Positions 18,980 to 28,793 are shown, counted from the first letter of the stretch. The stretch: DNA of 64,000 bases from Porphyromonas circumdentaria (GCF_900167105.1 NZ_FUXE01000006.1:52228-116227), one strand, 5' to 3'. Numbers and translations: made by a program. The notes: generated by a model not told the origin, from the letters alone.

Positions 18980-19953
18980 TTTTCAATAAGCACCCTTACC
19001 AGAGGACCGTTGTGGAAGTAATACTGGATATTCCTTTCTCCCTCTCCGTCGAGCCATGCGCGGTAGATACTTGCTCCGTCTTGGCTGAGTTGGTTCTGGA
19101 GATATATGGTATAAACTTTATTCTTATACCTTAATTCGAGTTTTTCTCCATTGATTTTTTCCTCAGCTGCTATTGGTCCAAAGAGAAGGAAAGGCCTAAA
19201 CTCCCCGATTCCCTCTCTCGGCAATAGTTGTAAGGTTTCTGCATAGAAGCTAAAGGTTGAGTGCTCTTCGGTACTTTGCTTTTTCAAAAGAGGGTAAGTC
19301 TTTCCTCTGAATATCAAAGAACAATCTTTGTAGAAGTGGTCTTCCAATACTTCTTTTCTCTCTACAATCCTTGTCGGAGCATTTACGGGCAAGATGTAAA
19401 GCGTAACAGGGCGCAGAGTTTGAGCCTTTTGCATCTTATCCCATACAGGATTGGTTGTGGTTAAGGTTATGTTGAAAGGGGTATTGGATAGATGCGGTAT
19501 ATCGTTTACCCAAACTTTAGTATGGAACTTACCATTGTCGGCTGTATGGATAAACTTGATTTCGTGTTTCTCTCCGCCCGGAAGGTGTAGTGTGAAGCTA
19601 GTTAAAGTGCTGTAGTCGGGCTGAAACTCTCCGAATACGATACGATAACTTCCCTTGATACGTTCCACGTAAAGAGCTTTGTAAAACTCGGGTTGGGCAC
19701 GAAGTTCTCTACTGGGTCTATCTTGACAGTCGAATGTCTGCCCATCGTAAGAGACTTTGATATCTCGGATTAACTCGTACCCTTCCTGAGTTGTTGGGTC
19801 GATTAGTGATTGTTCCTTTGGAGATACTATACTAATTTCAAAAGAAGTACTTCTATAATCCCAAATAATATCATGAAATCTGGGACCCATTTTCGAACAA
19901 CCACTAATCACAATCACAAACAGAAGTAAGAACAAAGATTTAAAAAGTTTCAT
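18976..19953 (-). CDS. Lipoprotein of unknown function, first gene of the sigma cassette
   Basis: The ATG at 19953 is chosen because a lipoprotein signal (MKLFKSLFLLLFVIVISGC) starts there; an in-frame ATG at 19977 would add only MSSPTQQH. The mature protein, about 307 residues, has no motif I recognise and looks beta-rich. It overlaps the ECF sigma gene by 4 bases, so it is produced with the sigma factor and could be an envelope sensor or a target of the same pathway. No TAnnTTTG box is obvious upstream, which would fit control by an alternative sigma factor, possibly the cassette's own. Confidence 0.7.
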   Translation of the reverse strand: MKLFKSLFLLLFVIVISGCSKMGPRFHDIIWDYRSTSFEISIVSPKEQSLIDPTTQEGYELIRDIKVSYDGQTFDCQDRPSRELRAQPEFYKALYVERIKGSYRIVFGEFQPDYSTLTSFTLHLPGGEKHEIKFIHTADNGKFHTKVWVNDIPHLSNTPFNITLTTTNPVWDKMQKAQTLRPVTLYILPVNAPTRIVERKEVLEDHFYKDCSLIFRGKTYPLLKKQSTEEHSTFSFYAETLQLLPREGIGEFRPFLLFGPIAAEEKINGEKLELRYKNKVYTIYLQNQLSQDGASIYRAWLDGEGERNIQYYFHNGPLVRVLIEK

Positions 19954-20041
19954 GTGTTGTTGTGTTGGGCTACTCATTGTAATATGCTTCCTAATTTTGT
20001 GTTGTACATTAGGTAAATGCAGGAAAGATGGAAATACTGCA

Positions 20042-20069
20042 CGGGGTAAAGAAAAAAATCTTTACCCCG
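20042..20069. terminator. Perfect 11-bp hairpin between the thioesterase and sigma-cassette genes
   Basis: CGGGGTAAAGA (20042-20052) and TCTTTACCCCG (20059-20069) around an A6 loop. T-rich sequence (TGTTTTTTCTG) follows on the plus strand, although the nearest upstream gene (thioesterase) is on the minus strand, where the tail is weak. Confidence 0.55.
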
Positions 20070-20178
20070 ACTGTTTTTTCTGTTTTTATGCTCTATGATA
20101 ACTCATAATGCTATGGTTATGTCCTGTCTTTTCAGTTACTTATAGGTTTTTATAGAGCGCGTAAAAACGATAAGTATA

Positions 20179-20598
20179 TTATTCTTGATTTTTTTGTTTT
20201 AATGATTCCAACAGTTCGTCGAAGTACTCTCCTCGGGTGATAACACCGTTCTTGACGATGACAGATTCTACACGTCCGATGGCAGCAGGGCTTCCGTCGG
20301 GGAATAGGATATACTGATCAAAGATGAGTTTAACACCTTCTTTGTAGCAATTGAGAGCTGTAACGAATTTGTCTCCACTACGGAGTGGTTTCTTATAGGT
20401 GATTTCTATTTTCCGTACAAAGGCATCTAGCCCCTCTTCGTGCATTTTCCCGAAATTGTCGCCTAAAGACTCCAAGAATTCATGGCGAGTATGCTCCATG
20501 TAGTGTTGGTAGTTGGCATTGTTTACTACGCCCTGCAAATCGCACTCATAATCTCGGACTTTTTCCTCTAAGGTAAATAGGTACTTCTTGTCTTTCAT
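20179..20598 (-). CDS. Acyl-CoA thioesterase (4HBT hotdog fold)
   Basis: This 139-residue protein has the YbgC/FadM-type start [20 protein letters not shown], where the conserved Asp and the G-V-x-N-x-x-Y pattern mark the active site, followed by [10 protein letters not shown] in the central helix-strand. It hydrolyses acyl-CoA thioesters in the cytoplasm; chain length cannot be read. It starts 15 bases after the U32 gene, so they are cotranscribed, with no evident functional link. Confidence 0.85.
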   Translation of the reverse strand: MKDKKYLFTLEEKVRDYECDLQGVVNNANYQHYMEHTRHEFLESLGDNFGKMHEEGLDAFVRKIEITYKKPLRSGDKFVTALNCYKEGVKLIFDQYILFPDGSPAAIGRVESVIVKNGVITRGEYFDELLESLKQKNQE

Positions 20599-20613
20599 TA
20601 TATCTCTTTTGTT

Positions 20614-21897
20614 TTAGAATGTTTCTTGGATATCTTTTCTTGTTTCAAACACGTAGACTTTATCTCCATTGCGCACGCGAGAGGGTACTACTACCGAAAC
20701 TCGCCAACCTTTTTCGCCAATTTCTACTGGTTTGAGGTCGTATCTTATTTCGTCGATTACGGTGCGCACCAAGCCTGTTGTCGGCCCTGTGATAAGAAGT
20801 TCGTCGCCGACTTTTATGCTTCCCGCCTCTAACTCCAACTCGGCTACTCCCAGTTTGCTAAAGTAATTGGTCACTTTCGCTTTATATATCTTCTGTTGCG
20901 TGGCAGCCGAGCCGTAAATAGGCGTCCACTCACCCAGGCGTTTCCCTAAGTAGTAGCCATCCCAGAACCCTCGATTAAAGACTGTTGCCAAGCGTTGATC
21001 CCAATCTTTGATACGCTCTTCGTCGAAAGTTCCGTCCAATACTGCTTCGAGAGCTTCGCGATAGCAACGTACTACGGTATCAACGTATTCGGGTCCTCGA
21101 GCACGCCCCTCGATCTTGAAAACACGTACTCCAGCATCGACCATTTTATTGAAGAAGTGAATCGTTTTAAGATCTTTGGGCGACATGATGTTGGCATTCT
21201 CCACCTCAAGTTCTATGTTACTTGTTGTGTCGAATACTTGGTAGGAACGTCGACATATCTGACTACAAGAGCCTCGATTGGCAGATTTGTTCAATTCGTG
21301 CAGAGAGAGGTAACACTTGCCCGATACTGCCATACAGAGTGCGCCGTGCACAAACATTTCGATGCGAATAGGCTTGCCTGCAGGACCCACGATGGGTTGC
21401 TCTTCGATGGCTCGGTGTATGGCACTGACTTGCTCCAAGTTGAGCTCTCGAGCGAGTACTACCACGTCGGCAAACTGTGCGTAAAACTCCAAAGCTGCGG
21501 TGTTGGAGATGTTGAGTTGGGTCGAGAGATGCACCTCTACTCCCAAGGAGCGGGCATAGCTCATTGCCGCCACATCTGCTGCTATGATGGCAGATACTTT
21601 GGCTTCGGCAGCGGATCTGATGAGCTGTTGCATATACTCGATATCGCCATCGTAAATAATGGTATTGATAGTGAGATAGCTTTTTACGCCTCTTTCACGG
21701 CAGATGTTGGCTATCTGGAATAAATCTTTTTCGGTAAAGTTGTACGACGATTTGGAGCGCATATTGAGCCCTTCCACCCCGAAGTATATGCTGTTAGCCC
21801 CTGCATTTATAGCAGCCATGAGCGATTCGTAAGAACCAGCTGGTGCCATAAGCTCAAAGTCTTGAAGAGAGAGACTTCTATTTCTTTTTATTTCCAT
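20614..21897 (-). CDS. Peptidase U32 family protein, TrhP-like tRNA hydroxylation factor
   Basis: This 427-residue protein starts with FELMAPAGSYESLMAAINAGANSIYFGVEGLNMR, the U32 N-terminus. It has the conserved cysteines in GALCMAVSGKCYLS and RGSCSQICRRSYQ that in this family are Fe-S ligands, and IEGRARGPEYV after them. E. coli TrhP (YegQ) supports prephenate-dependent 5-hydroxyuridine formation at tRNA position 34. TrhP, RlhA and collagenase-like annotations share the fold, so the exact substrate is inferred. A TACCTTTG box ends only 4 bases before the ATG, so the transcript may be almost leaderless. Confidence 0.8.
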   Translation of the reverse strand: MEIKRNRSLSLQDFELMAPAGSYESLMAAINAGANSIYFGVEGLNMRSKSSYNFTEKDLFQIANICRERGVKSYLTINTIIYDGDIEYMQQLIRSAAEAKVSAIIAADVAAMSYARSLGVEVHLSTQLNISNTAALEFYAQFADVVVLARELNLEQVSAIHRAIEEQPIVGPAGKPIRIEMFVHGALCMAVSGKCYLSLHELNKSANRGSCSQICRRSYQVFDTTSNIELEVENANIMSPKDLKTIHFFNKMVDAGVRVFKIEGRARGPEYVDTVVRCYREALEAVLDGTFDEERIKDWDQRLATVFNRGFWDGYYLGKRLGEWTPIYGSAATQQKIYKAKVTNYFSKLGVAELELEAGSIKVGDELLITGPTTGLVRTVIDEIRYDLKPVEIGEKGWRVSVVVPSRVRNGDKVYVFETRKDIQETF

Positions 21898-21901
21898 ACC
21901 G

Positions 21902-21909
21902 CAAAGGTA
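21902..21909 (-). promoter_or_regulatory. -7 element of the U32/thioesterase operon
   Basis: TACCTTTG on the minus strand, 4 bases before the ATG at 21897. No TTG is seen at the expected -33 distance. Confidence 0.45.
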
Positions 21910-22068
21910 ATCTCTATTTAATAATCTTCTCGTTCCTTGATAGTTATAGAATGTTACAGTAGCTTAGTATCTATAAAAAGATCGTGGTGTGAGGCACAAC
22001 TTTGCTTGTAGGGGGTACTCTCTCATGGATTTCTATAATACCCTAAAACAAAGAAGGAAATAAGTGGA

Positions 22069-22222
22069 AAGTTGAGACCTGAGATAAGCAAAGTTTACAC
22101 GTATGACAACCGACGTTTGCTCCTATGCTAACTGAAGTTTGCTCGTATGATAACTCAAGTTGGCACCTGTGGTAGGTGGAAGTAGCTCCCATTGTAAATA
22201 GTATTTACACGAGAGCTAGGGA
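22069..22222. repeat. 22-bp tandem repeat array, seven degenerate units
   Basis: Seven consecutive 22-base units fit the interval between the U32 gene and gmk: starts at 22069, 22091, 22113, 22135, 22157, 22179 and 22201. Units 2-4 are the best conserved (AAGTTTACACGTATGACAAC, ACGTTTGCTCCTATGCTAAC, AAGTTTGCTCGTATGATAAC). The array stops 7 bases before the gmk stop codon. A related array is at 40798-40885; both contain TTTACACGAGAG. Confidence 0.75.
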
Positions 22223-22228
22223 TATGCT

Positions 22229-22798
22229 TTATTTTTTGCTAAGAAAGTTGAGGATAGCCTTCTTAACTTCCTCTACGCATTGGTAGAGATTATCATTGAC
22301 AAAGGTGCGGTCAAACTTATCGGCAAAGGAGAGTTCGTAGGCGGCACGCTCCAAGCGACTGGCAATTACATCGGCTGTTTCGGTACCTCGCTTTTCCAGT
22401 CGCTCTCTCAAAATTGCCATCGAGGGCGGTTGCAGAAAGATGGACAATACTTGCTCTCCATAGAGTTTTTTTACTTGTAAAGCCCCTTCTACATCAATGT
22501 CTAAGAGTAGGTTACGGCCTAAAGTGTCGATCCTTTTCAGTTCGCTCTTTAGGGTGCCGTAGTAGCGGCCAGGGTATACTTCTACATACTCAATAAAGAG
22601 ATTTTGATCTATGTTGCGCGCAAACTCCTCCTTCGAAAGAAAATAGTATTCTACACCGTGTTGCTCGGATCCTCTCGGATCTCTGTTAGTCGCCGAAATG
22701 GAAAAGGATAGATGAAGAGACTCTTCTTTCATAAGATGTTCTATAACAGTTCCTTTACCCGTTCCAGAGGGTCCTGATATGATTATTATGCGAGACAT
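22229..22798 (-). CDS. gmk: Guanylate kinase
   Basis: This 189-residue protein has the P-loop ISGPSGTGKGTVIEHL at the N-terminus, the GMP-binding SATNRDPRGSEQHGVEYYFLS and the lid region RLEKRGTETADVIASRLERA. It phosphorylates GMP to GDP. It lies 17 bases after yicC, the usual Bacteroidota pairing; nadD, often next in this group, is absent and the 22-bp repeat array follows instead. Confidence 0.96.
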   Translation of the reverse strand: MSRIIIISGPSGTGKGTVIEHLMKEESLHLSFSISATNRDPRGSEQHGVEYYFLSKEEFARNIDQNLFIEYVEVYPGRYYGTLKSELKRIDTLGRNLLLDIDVEGALQVKKLYGEQVLSIFLQPPSMAILRERLEKRGTETADVIASRLERAAYELSFADKFDRTFVNDNLYQCVEEVKKAILNFLSKK

Positions 22799-22815
22799 AT
22801 AGTATATGTGTGGGA

Positions 22816-23715
22816 TTACAGTATGTTGAGTACTTGCTCTTTGATTTGTTCCAACTCGTCTTTCATTTGTACTACGAGCCTCTGCATGTCGGCATTATTG
22901 CTTTTGGATCCAAGGGTGTTAATCTCTCGCCCTATTTCCTGGGCTATGAAGCCGAGTTTCTTTCCGATACCCCCCTCGTTACCCTCGTTCATAGTGGTCA
23001 TAAAGTAGCGGAGGTGGTTGGAGAGGCGGTGCTTCTCTTCATTAATATCCAGCTTTTCAATATAGTAGATGATTTCCTGTTCGAGTCGGTTTTGGTCAAT
23101 GGTTATCCCCTCCAATTTAGAGAGCTCCTCGGAAAACTTTTGACGTATATTTCTGATACGTTCCTCTTCAAAAGGGGTAATTTGAGTGAGGAAAAGCGAG
23201 ATGTTGTTGAGCTTGTCGGTGAAAATCTGCTCTACCATCGCCCCCTCTTGTGTGCGGAAAGCTCGTAGCCCCTCTATTGCCTCGAGTAAAGAGGCCTCTA
23301 ATTGTGCCCAGTCTGCTTCCTCAATCGATGTGGGTAGCTCTTGTGCAGGTAGTAGAGAGCCTGGGAGAGAAAGAAGACGCGTGAGGATATCGTCGGGGCA
23401 GGCTACACCGATTTTGTGAGCGATCTCTTTTATCTCTTCGTAGAAAAGAGCAATGCGAGTGTGATCAAAAATGTTGGAAGAGGGTAGGGTAACTTCGCTA
23501 CTAATGGGAGTTGCTGTGATAGTAACCTCTGCTTTACCTCTAACCAAATGACTGGAAATAACATTACGGATTAGAGGTTCCGATTCTTTGAAAAGAGGGG
23601 GAATACGAAGGGATAGTTCCAGCTGTTTACTATTGAGAGTGCGTATCAATACGCTCACTTGGTGGTCTTTTATAATGGCTTCGCTCTTTCCGAAGCCCGT
23701 CATAGAGAGTAACAT
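22816..23715 (-). CDS. yicC: YicC family endoribonuclease
   Basis: This 299-residue protein has the N-terminal MTGFGKSE, the RTLNSKQLELSLRIP stretch and the C-terminal GKKLGFIAQEIGREINTLGSKSNN ... VVQMKDELEQIKEQVLNI, the two conserved ends of the YicC/YloC family. E. coli YicC is an endoribonuclease linked to small-RNA turnover; the target in this organism is unknown. It is the first gene of yicC-gmk. Confidence 0.93.
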   Translation of the reverse strand: MLLSMTGFGKSEAIIKDHQVSVLIRTLNSKQLELSLRIPPLFKESEPLIRNVISSHLVRGKAEVTITATPISSEVTLPSSNIFDHTRIALFYEEIKEIAHKIGVACPDDILTRLLSLPGSLLPAQELPTSIEEADWAQLEASLLEAIEGLRAFRTQEGAMVEQIFTDKLNNISLFLTQITPFEEERIRNIRQKFSEELSKLEGITIDQNRLEQEIIYYIEKLDINEEKHRLSNHLRYFMTTMNEGNEGGIGKKLGFIAQEIGREINTLGSKSNNADMQRLVVQMKDELEQIKEQVLNIL

Positions 23716-23757
23716 ATACTATACTTTATCTGCGAGATCGGTGGGTACAAAAAATAA

Positions 23758-23798
23758 CCCTCGTACTCCTTTTTATGAGTGTCGGAGGAGTACGAGGG
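23758..23798 (-). terminator. Terminator downstream of secA
   Basis: CCCTCGTACTCC (23758-23769) and GGAGTACGAGGG (23787-23798) form a perfect 12-bp stem with a 17-base loop; the minus-strand tail is TTATTTTTTG. It ends the grpE-to-secA run. Confidence 0.85.
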
Positions 23799-23816
23799 GA
23801 GTTATAGAATTACTAT

Positions 23817-26800
23817 TTATAGGGCTTCTTTGCCATGGCAGTTTTTATACTTCTTGCCACTACCACAGGGGCATGGGTCGTTGCGTCCTATACGAGGTTC
23901 GGCTCTAACGGGTTCGGGTTTGGATGCCTTTTGATTGACCGAAGAGGCTACCTGACGCTGTACCGCCTGCTGCTCCTGTATATCGTCCTTTTGAGTACGA
24001 TAACGGCTCATATCCTGCTTGCGCTCGGGCATAGCCTGTTTTACCTCTACCTTGCGCTCAGGATCATTTTGGTTTTCTTCGGGAGCTACGGGTATGTGAG
24101 CGCGCATCAGTACGGCTGCATTTTTGCGGTTCATATTGTCTACCATGTTTTTGAAGAGATCGAAGCTCTCTAACTTATAGATGAGCAAAGGATCTTTATT
24201 TTCATAACTGGCATTTTGAACAGAGTTGCGCAGTTCGTCCATCTCGCGAAGATGCTCTTTCCAAGCCTCGTCGATGGTGTAAAGCGTGATGCTCTTTTCA
24301 AACTCTTTTACCACACTTTTACCTTCGGTTGCATCGGCTTCTGACAGATTGGTTACGACATTGTAGGTACGACGTCCGTCTGTGATAGGTACTACTATGC
24401 GTTCGAAGTTCTCGCCATGTTGTTCACGTACGTTGTGGATAACGGGATAAGCGATATTGGCTATAGCCTCGGCTTTGCGCTTGAATGTTTTGTAGACTTC
24501 GTCGAATGTGGTATCAATCAATGTTTGTGCCTTTTCCTTTCTGAAAGTCTCTTCATCCATCGGAGGCTCTACAGCCAAAGTTGCAATAAGCTCATTCTTA
24601 AACTCAGCGAAGTCTTCCACCTCTTTGTTTTTAATAACTATAGAAGAGGTTACATCGTATAGAGTGTTGAGTACGTCCATGCCGATACGTTCGCCCATGA
24701 GTGCGTGTCTACGGCGTGTATAGATAACTTCACGCTGTGAGTTCATTACGTCATCGTATTCCAAAAGACGTTTACGGATGCCAAAGTTGTTTTCTTCAAC
24801 TTTCTTTTGTGCCTTTTCTACCGAGTTGGAGAGCATTCTATTCTCAAGCACTTCTCCCTCCTTAAAGCCCATGCGGTCCATCATAGCGGCGATGCGGTCA
24901 CTTGCAAAAAGGCGCATCAAATGGTCTTCCAAAGAGATGAAGAATACCGAAGAACCTGGGTCACCCTGACGTCCCGAACGTCCTCTCAGCTGGCGGTCTA
25001 CACGACGAGACTCGTGACGCTCTGTACCTATAATGGCAAGTCCTCCTGCCTCCTTAACCTCTGGCGTTAATTTGATGTCGGTACCACGACCTGCCATATT
25101 GGTGGCTATGGTAACGGTTCCTTTTCGCCCTGCTTGAGCTACGATGTCTGCTTCACGCTGGTGCAGTTTAGCATTAAGAACGTTGTGTTCTATTTTGCGT
25201 AGCGATAGCATTCGGCTCAAAAGTTCGCTGATCTCAACCGAAGTTGTACCGACCAGTACGGGACGTCCCTGTGCTACCAAAGATTCGATTTCTTCGATTA
25301 CGGCATTGTATTTCTCTCGAGCTGTTTTATAGATACGGTCGTTGAGGTCTTTGCGTTGGATAGGTTTGTTCGTGGGGATAACGACTACGTCCAATTTGTA
25401 GATGTCCCACAACTCGCCTGCTTCGGTCTCTGCTGTACCTGTCATACCTGAGAGCTTGTGGTACATACGGAAGTAGTTCTGCAGGGTAATAGTGGCGAAT
25501 GTTTGCGTGGCAGCTTCTACTTTAACGCGCTCCTTGGCTTCGATAGCTTGGTGCAAACCGTCTGAGTAGCGACGGCCGTCCATGATACGTCCTGTTTGCT
25601 CGTCTACAATCATGACCTTGTTGTCCATTACAACGTATTGATCATCTTTCTCAAACAGAGTATAGGCTTTTAGGAGCTGGTTTACGGTATGTACTCTTTC
25701 GCTCTTGATGGAGTAATTGGTTACCAAATCGTCTCGCTTAGAGACTCTTTCCTCGGGAGATAGAGCCATGGTGTCTAATTGTGCTAACTCGCTCGCAATA
25801 TCGGGTAGTACGAAGAACGTTGGGTCTCCAGTGCCTTGTGTGAGGAGGTCGATACCCTTATCGGTAAGCTCTATACTATGCATCTTTTCGTCGATGACGA
25901 AGTAGAGCGGGTCGGTAATGATATGCATCTGACGCATATTCTCTTGCATGTAGGTCTCCTCGGTTTTTAGCATAGAAGCCTTAACACCAGGCTCACTGAG
26001 GAACTTGATTAAGGCCTTTGATTTGGGAAGTCCCTTGAAAGTGCGGAATAGTATAACGTATCCCTCTTCCTGCTCTTTCTTGTCTTCGCTTTTAATTTTT
26101 TGCTTAGCATCCAATAGGAGTTGGTTACAGAGCTTGCGTTGCGCCTCTACTACCTTCTGTACGTTGGGGAGGTACTCTTCGAAAAGTTGGTCTTCTCCCT
26201 TAGGTGTTGGACCCGAAATGATAAGGGGGGTACGAGCGTCGTCAATAAGTACGGAGTCTACCTCATCGACTATCGCATAGTTATGCTTGCGTTGTACGAG
26301 GTCAGAGGGAGAGGTGGCCATATTATCTCTCAAGTAGTCAAAGCCAAACTCGTTGTTTGTTCCGAATGTAATGTCGGCGTTGTAGGCCTCTCTACGTCCT
26401 ACGGAGTTGGGTTTATGCTTGTCGATACAGTCTACCGTTAATCCGTGGAATTGGTACATTGGCCCCATCCACTCAGAGTCTCGTTTGGAGAGGTAATCGT
26501 TGACCGTCACGACGTGTACCCCGTTACCTGTAAGGGCGTTTAAGAAAACGGGTAGAGTAGCCACGAGTGTCTTACCTTCTCCTGTCGCCATTTCGGCAAT
26601 CTTTCCTTTGTGAAGCACGACACCTCCGATAAGCTGTACATCGTAGTGTACCATGTCCCAAGTGATTTCATTCCCTCCTGCTACCCAATGATTTTGATAA
26701 ATTGCTTTATCGCCTTCGATGCGAACAAAGTCCGATTTTGTTGCCAAGGTCTTATCCATCTCTGTGGCGGTAACCACGACTTCGCTGTTTTCACGAAAAC

Positions 26801-27158
26801 GGCGTGCTGTATCCTTTATGATGGAGAAGGCTTCTGGTAGTATTTCGTCAAGTACACCCTCTATTTTTTCAAGGATTACTTTTTCCAACTTGTCTACTTT
26901 TGCCCAAAGTTCTTCTCGCTGGTCTAAGTCTAAATTCTCAATAGAGCTTTTCAAAGACTCTATTTCTCCCCGCTCTTCTTGGGTAGACTCTTGTATCTTC
27001 TCTCTTAACTTTTGGGTGCGAAGTCTTAGTTCGTCGTTTGATAGTGCCTCGATGCTCGGATAGATTTCCTTTATTTTTGCAATATAAGGCTCTACCTCTT
27101 TCAAATCTCGCTGAGATTTATTCCCAAATAATTTTGATAATATGTCGTTCAATCCCAT
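23817..27158 (-). CDS. secA: Preprotein translocase ATPase SecA
   Basis: This 1113-residue protein, long as in other Bacteroidota, has Walker A in [17 protein letters not shown] (near residue 190), [20 protein letters not shown] (near 295), the helicase region [15 protein letters not shown] and MAGRGTDI, and a C-terminal zinc motif [20 protein letters not shown]. It drives export of unfolded proteins through SecYEG. An insertion near residues 345-420 ([16 protein letters not shown]) is typical of the group. It is the last gene of the run and has its own terminator. Confidence 0.97.
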   Translation of the reverse strand: MGLNDILSKLFGNKSQRDLKEVEPYIAKIKEIYPSIEALSNDELRLRTQKLREKIQESTQEERGEIESLKSSIENLDLDQREELWAKVDKLEKVILEKIEGVLDEILPEAFSIIKDTARRFRENSEVVVTATEMDKTLATKSDFVRIEGDKAIYQNHWVAGGNEITWDMVHYDVQLIGGVVLHKGKIAEMATGEGKTLVATLPVFLNALTGNGVHVVTVNDYLSKRDSEWMGPMYQFHGLTVDCIDKHKPNSVGRREAYNADITFGTNNEFGFDYLRDNMATSPSDLVQRKHNYAIVDEVDSVLIDDARTPLIISGPTPKGEDQLFEEYLPNVQKVVEAQRKLCNQLLLDAKQKIKSEDKKEQEEGYVILFRTFKGLPKSKALIKFLSEPGVKASMLKTEETYMQENMRQMHIITDPLYFVIDEKMHSIELTDKGIDLLTQGTGDPTFFVLPDIASELAQLDTMALSPEERVSKRDDLVTNYSIKSERVHTVNQLLKAYTLFEKDDQYVVMDNKVMIVDEQTGRIMDGRRYSDGLHQAIEAKERVKVEAATQTFATITLQNYFRMYHKLSGMTGTAETEAGELWDIYKLDVVVIPTNKPIQRKDLNDRIYKTAREKYNAVIEEIESLVAQGRPVLVGTTSVEISELLSRMLSLRKIEHNVLNAKLHQREADIVAQAGRKGTVTIATNMAGRGTDIKLTPEVKEAGGLAIIGTERHESRRVDRQLRGRSGRQGDPGSSVFFISLEDHLMRLFASDRIAAMMDRMGFKEGEVLENRMLSNSVEKAQKKVEENNFGIRKRLLEYDDVMNSQREVIYTRRRHALMGERIGMDVLNTLYDVTSSIVIKNKEVEDFAEFKNELIATLAVEPPMDEETFRKEKAQTLIDTTFDEVYKTFKRKAEAIANIAYPVIHNVREQHGENFERIVVPITDGRRTYNVVTNLSEADATEGKSVVKEFEKSITLYTIDEAWKEHLREMDELRNSVQNASYENKDPLLIYKLESFDLFKNMVDNMNRKNAAVLMRAHIPVAPEENQNDPERKVEVKQAMPERKQDMSRYRTQKDDIQEQQAVQRQVASSVNQKASKPEPVRAEPRIGRNDPCPCGSGKKYKNCHGKEAL

Positions 27159-27206
27159 ATGATCGATTGTTTATTTTTGCTTGATAGTTCTGTTATTCGT
27201 CTCTTT

Positions 27207-28793
27207 TTATTTGCTCATTTGCAGTATCTCCTGTATGGGAGCACCTATTGCTTGAGTGGGAGGTCTTATCCTGAGTATATAAGAGAGTGTAGAGGCAATC
27301 GAAACCATGCGAACGGGAGTGCGAATCTCTCTTCCTTTTCCTCCCAACCGTGTTGCTATGAGCCATGAATAGGCGGGAGGAATTGTAACAGGGTAGGTAG
27401 ACACGCGTTGCTCGCCCTGATCTATAAGCTTCGTTGCGTAGTGAAGACCTATTAATACATCTATATTAGTAGAACGTGGTAAAAGATGATGCAGACGTCG
27501 GGCTATAACTTCTTGTGTCTCCTCTTCTGTTGTACGAGTCGCATAGGTATAATCTACTCCCTCGAAATCTTTTACAAAAGAGGCTGCTTTTCTCTGTACT
27601 TCTCTTAGAGATAAACCTTTGCGCTCGATTAAGGCTCTGTCTAAATAGAGAGCATCGGGAGTAACTCGGAGTACCCAATCTGCTTTACCATAGAGGGCAG
27701 AAAGGTAGAGATTCGTTAGAGCCTGACAGCGTTGTGTGGAGAAGCTGTAAATTGTTTTTGGAGCACTACTCCCTTCTGTACGGGGGGAGGTGTTGGGAAC
27801 TGTAGAAAGGAAGACGATGCAGTTTTCTTGACCAAAAAAAGTTTCTGCAGAGCGTAGTAGCTCGCCAATGGTTTTATCTGTTCTAAAATAGCTATCAATC
27901 GCTTCGATACTGTAGACAGAGAGGGGAGAACTTCCCTTGAAAGAACTAAGATTGTAAATGACATTTACAACCGATGGAAAATCTTTTTCCGATTGAGATA
28001 AGTCAGATAAAATTTTCTTTGTAAATCGGGTGATCTCCTCATTGACTAAGGGCGTTTTTTTGAAAGACTTATAGAGATGTCCTCCTGTAAAGGAATAACT
28101 AAAAGATGTCTCTTTGTCCTCTCGAGAATAGGGCAGATAGAAACGAGTAGGAGCTTCGCCAGACCATTTTAGGGCATGGATACGTTCTCGAAGAGCCTCC
28201 TTGCCGTTGTTGATGTTTGAAAAACTTTTTGGAAAAAAGGTATACCATGAGGAGGAGGCCCAAAGTCCACTAATATCGTCAATCCAAAATGCTCCAGAGG
28301 CACTCGAACCGCTCGTAATGAGGGCTTCTTGAGCATTGGCGGCAATAGAATATACTCTGCTCTTGTTTTGGGTAAGATCTAAGAGTACGTTGCCTACTGT
28401 TTCGTAGGTCAGATGCTCGGGAGATATTTTTTCGGAAGTATTGATCCCTCGATGTTTTTTACTCTGTAAAAGAGTTTTGTAATCTGTACCCAGCCCTATT
28501 AGATGATGAGTGGGGTAAGCCCCTGTCATAAGCGTTGCCAGTGCTTGGGTCGGGTGGGTTATAGGATATTCGTAGTCGGCATTACGAAAAAGAGTACCCT
28601 CTTTTATAAGACGATTGATGCCCTGATCGCCAAAATAGTGCTGATAACTCTCCAGAATATCTACATCGACACCTGTAAGATGGATATACAAGAGTAATTT
28701 AGGTACTTCTTGTGCCTTTGTCGGTTGCGATGAGAGTGCCGATAAGACGATTAACGATGAGAGTAACTGTGTAAGCCTATTTTTTTTGTTCAT
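27207..28793 (-). CDS. Secreted alkaline-phosphatase-fold protein with degenerate metal site
   Basis: This 528-residue protein has a signal peptide ending near PTKA-QEVPK. The fold is recognised by INRLIKEGTLFRNADYEYPITHPTQALATLMTGAYPTHHLIG, which matches the nucleophile region of phosphodiesterase/PafA-type enzymes. However, the first strand reads LLYIHLTGVDVDILESY where the family has a metal-binding Asp in a V-V-D-Q or G-L-R-x-D context. The later D-H-G metal motif, usually after a hydrophobic strand, is replaced by IVFLSTVPNTSPRTEG. The protein may therefore be a non-catalytic relative. It overlaps lnb by 17 bases and precedes secA by 48, so its role is probably in the envelope. Confidence 0.65.
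   Translation of the reverse strand: MNKKNRLTQLLSSLIVLSALSSQPTKAQEVPKLLLYIHLTGVDVDILESYQHYFGDQGINRLIKEGTLFRNADYEYPITHPTQALATLMTGAYPTHHLIGLGTDYKTLLQSKKHRGINTSEKISPEHLTYETVGNVLLDLTQNKSRVYSIAANAQEALITSGSSASGAFWIDDISGLWASSSWYTFFPKSFSNINNGKEALRERIHALKWSGEAPTRFYLPYSREDKETSFSYSFTGGHLYKSFKKTPLVNEEITRFTKKILSDLSQSEKDFPSVVNVIYNLSSFKGSSPLSVYSIEAIDSYFRTDKTIGELLRSAETFFGQENCIVFLSTVPNTSPRTEGSSAPKTIYSFSTQRCQALTNLYLSALYGKADWVLRVTPDALYLDRALIERKGLSLREVQRKAASFVKDFEGVDYTYATRTTEEETQEVIARRLHHLLPRSTNIDVLIGLHYATKLIDQGEQRVSTYPVTIPPAYSWLIATRLGGKGREIRTPVRMVSIASTLSYILRIRPPTQAIGAPIQEILQMSK

Noticed and set aside
18393..19965. AACACAACAACA motif shared by the anti-sigma and lipoprotein gene starts
   Set aside because: A short simple-sequence match, one copy of which encodes the sigma factor C-terminus; chance is sufficient.
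22069..22222. CRISPR array at the 22-bp repeats
   Set aside because: Units are contiguous with no spacers, they drift, and no cas gene is present.
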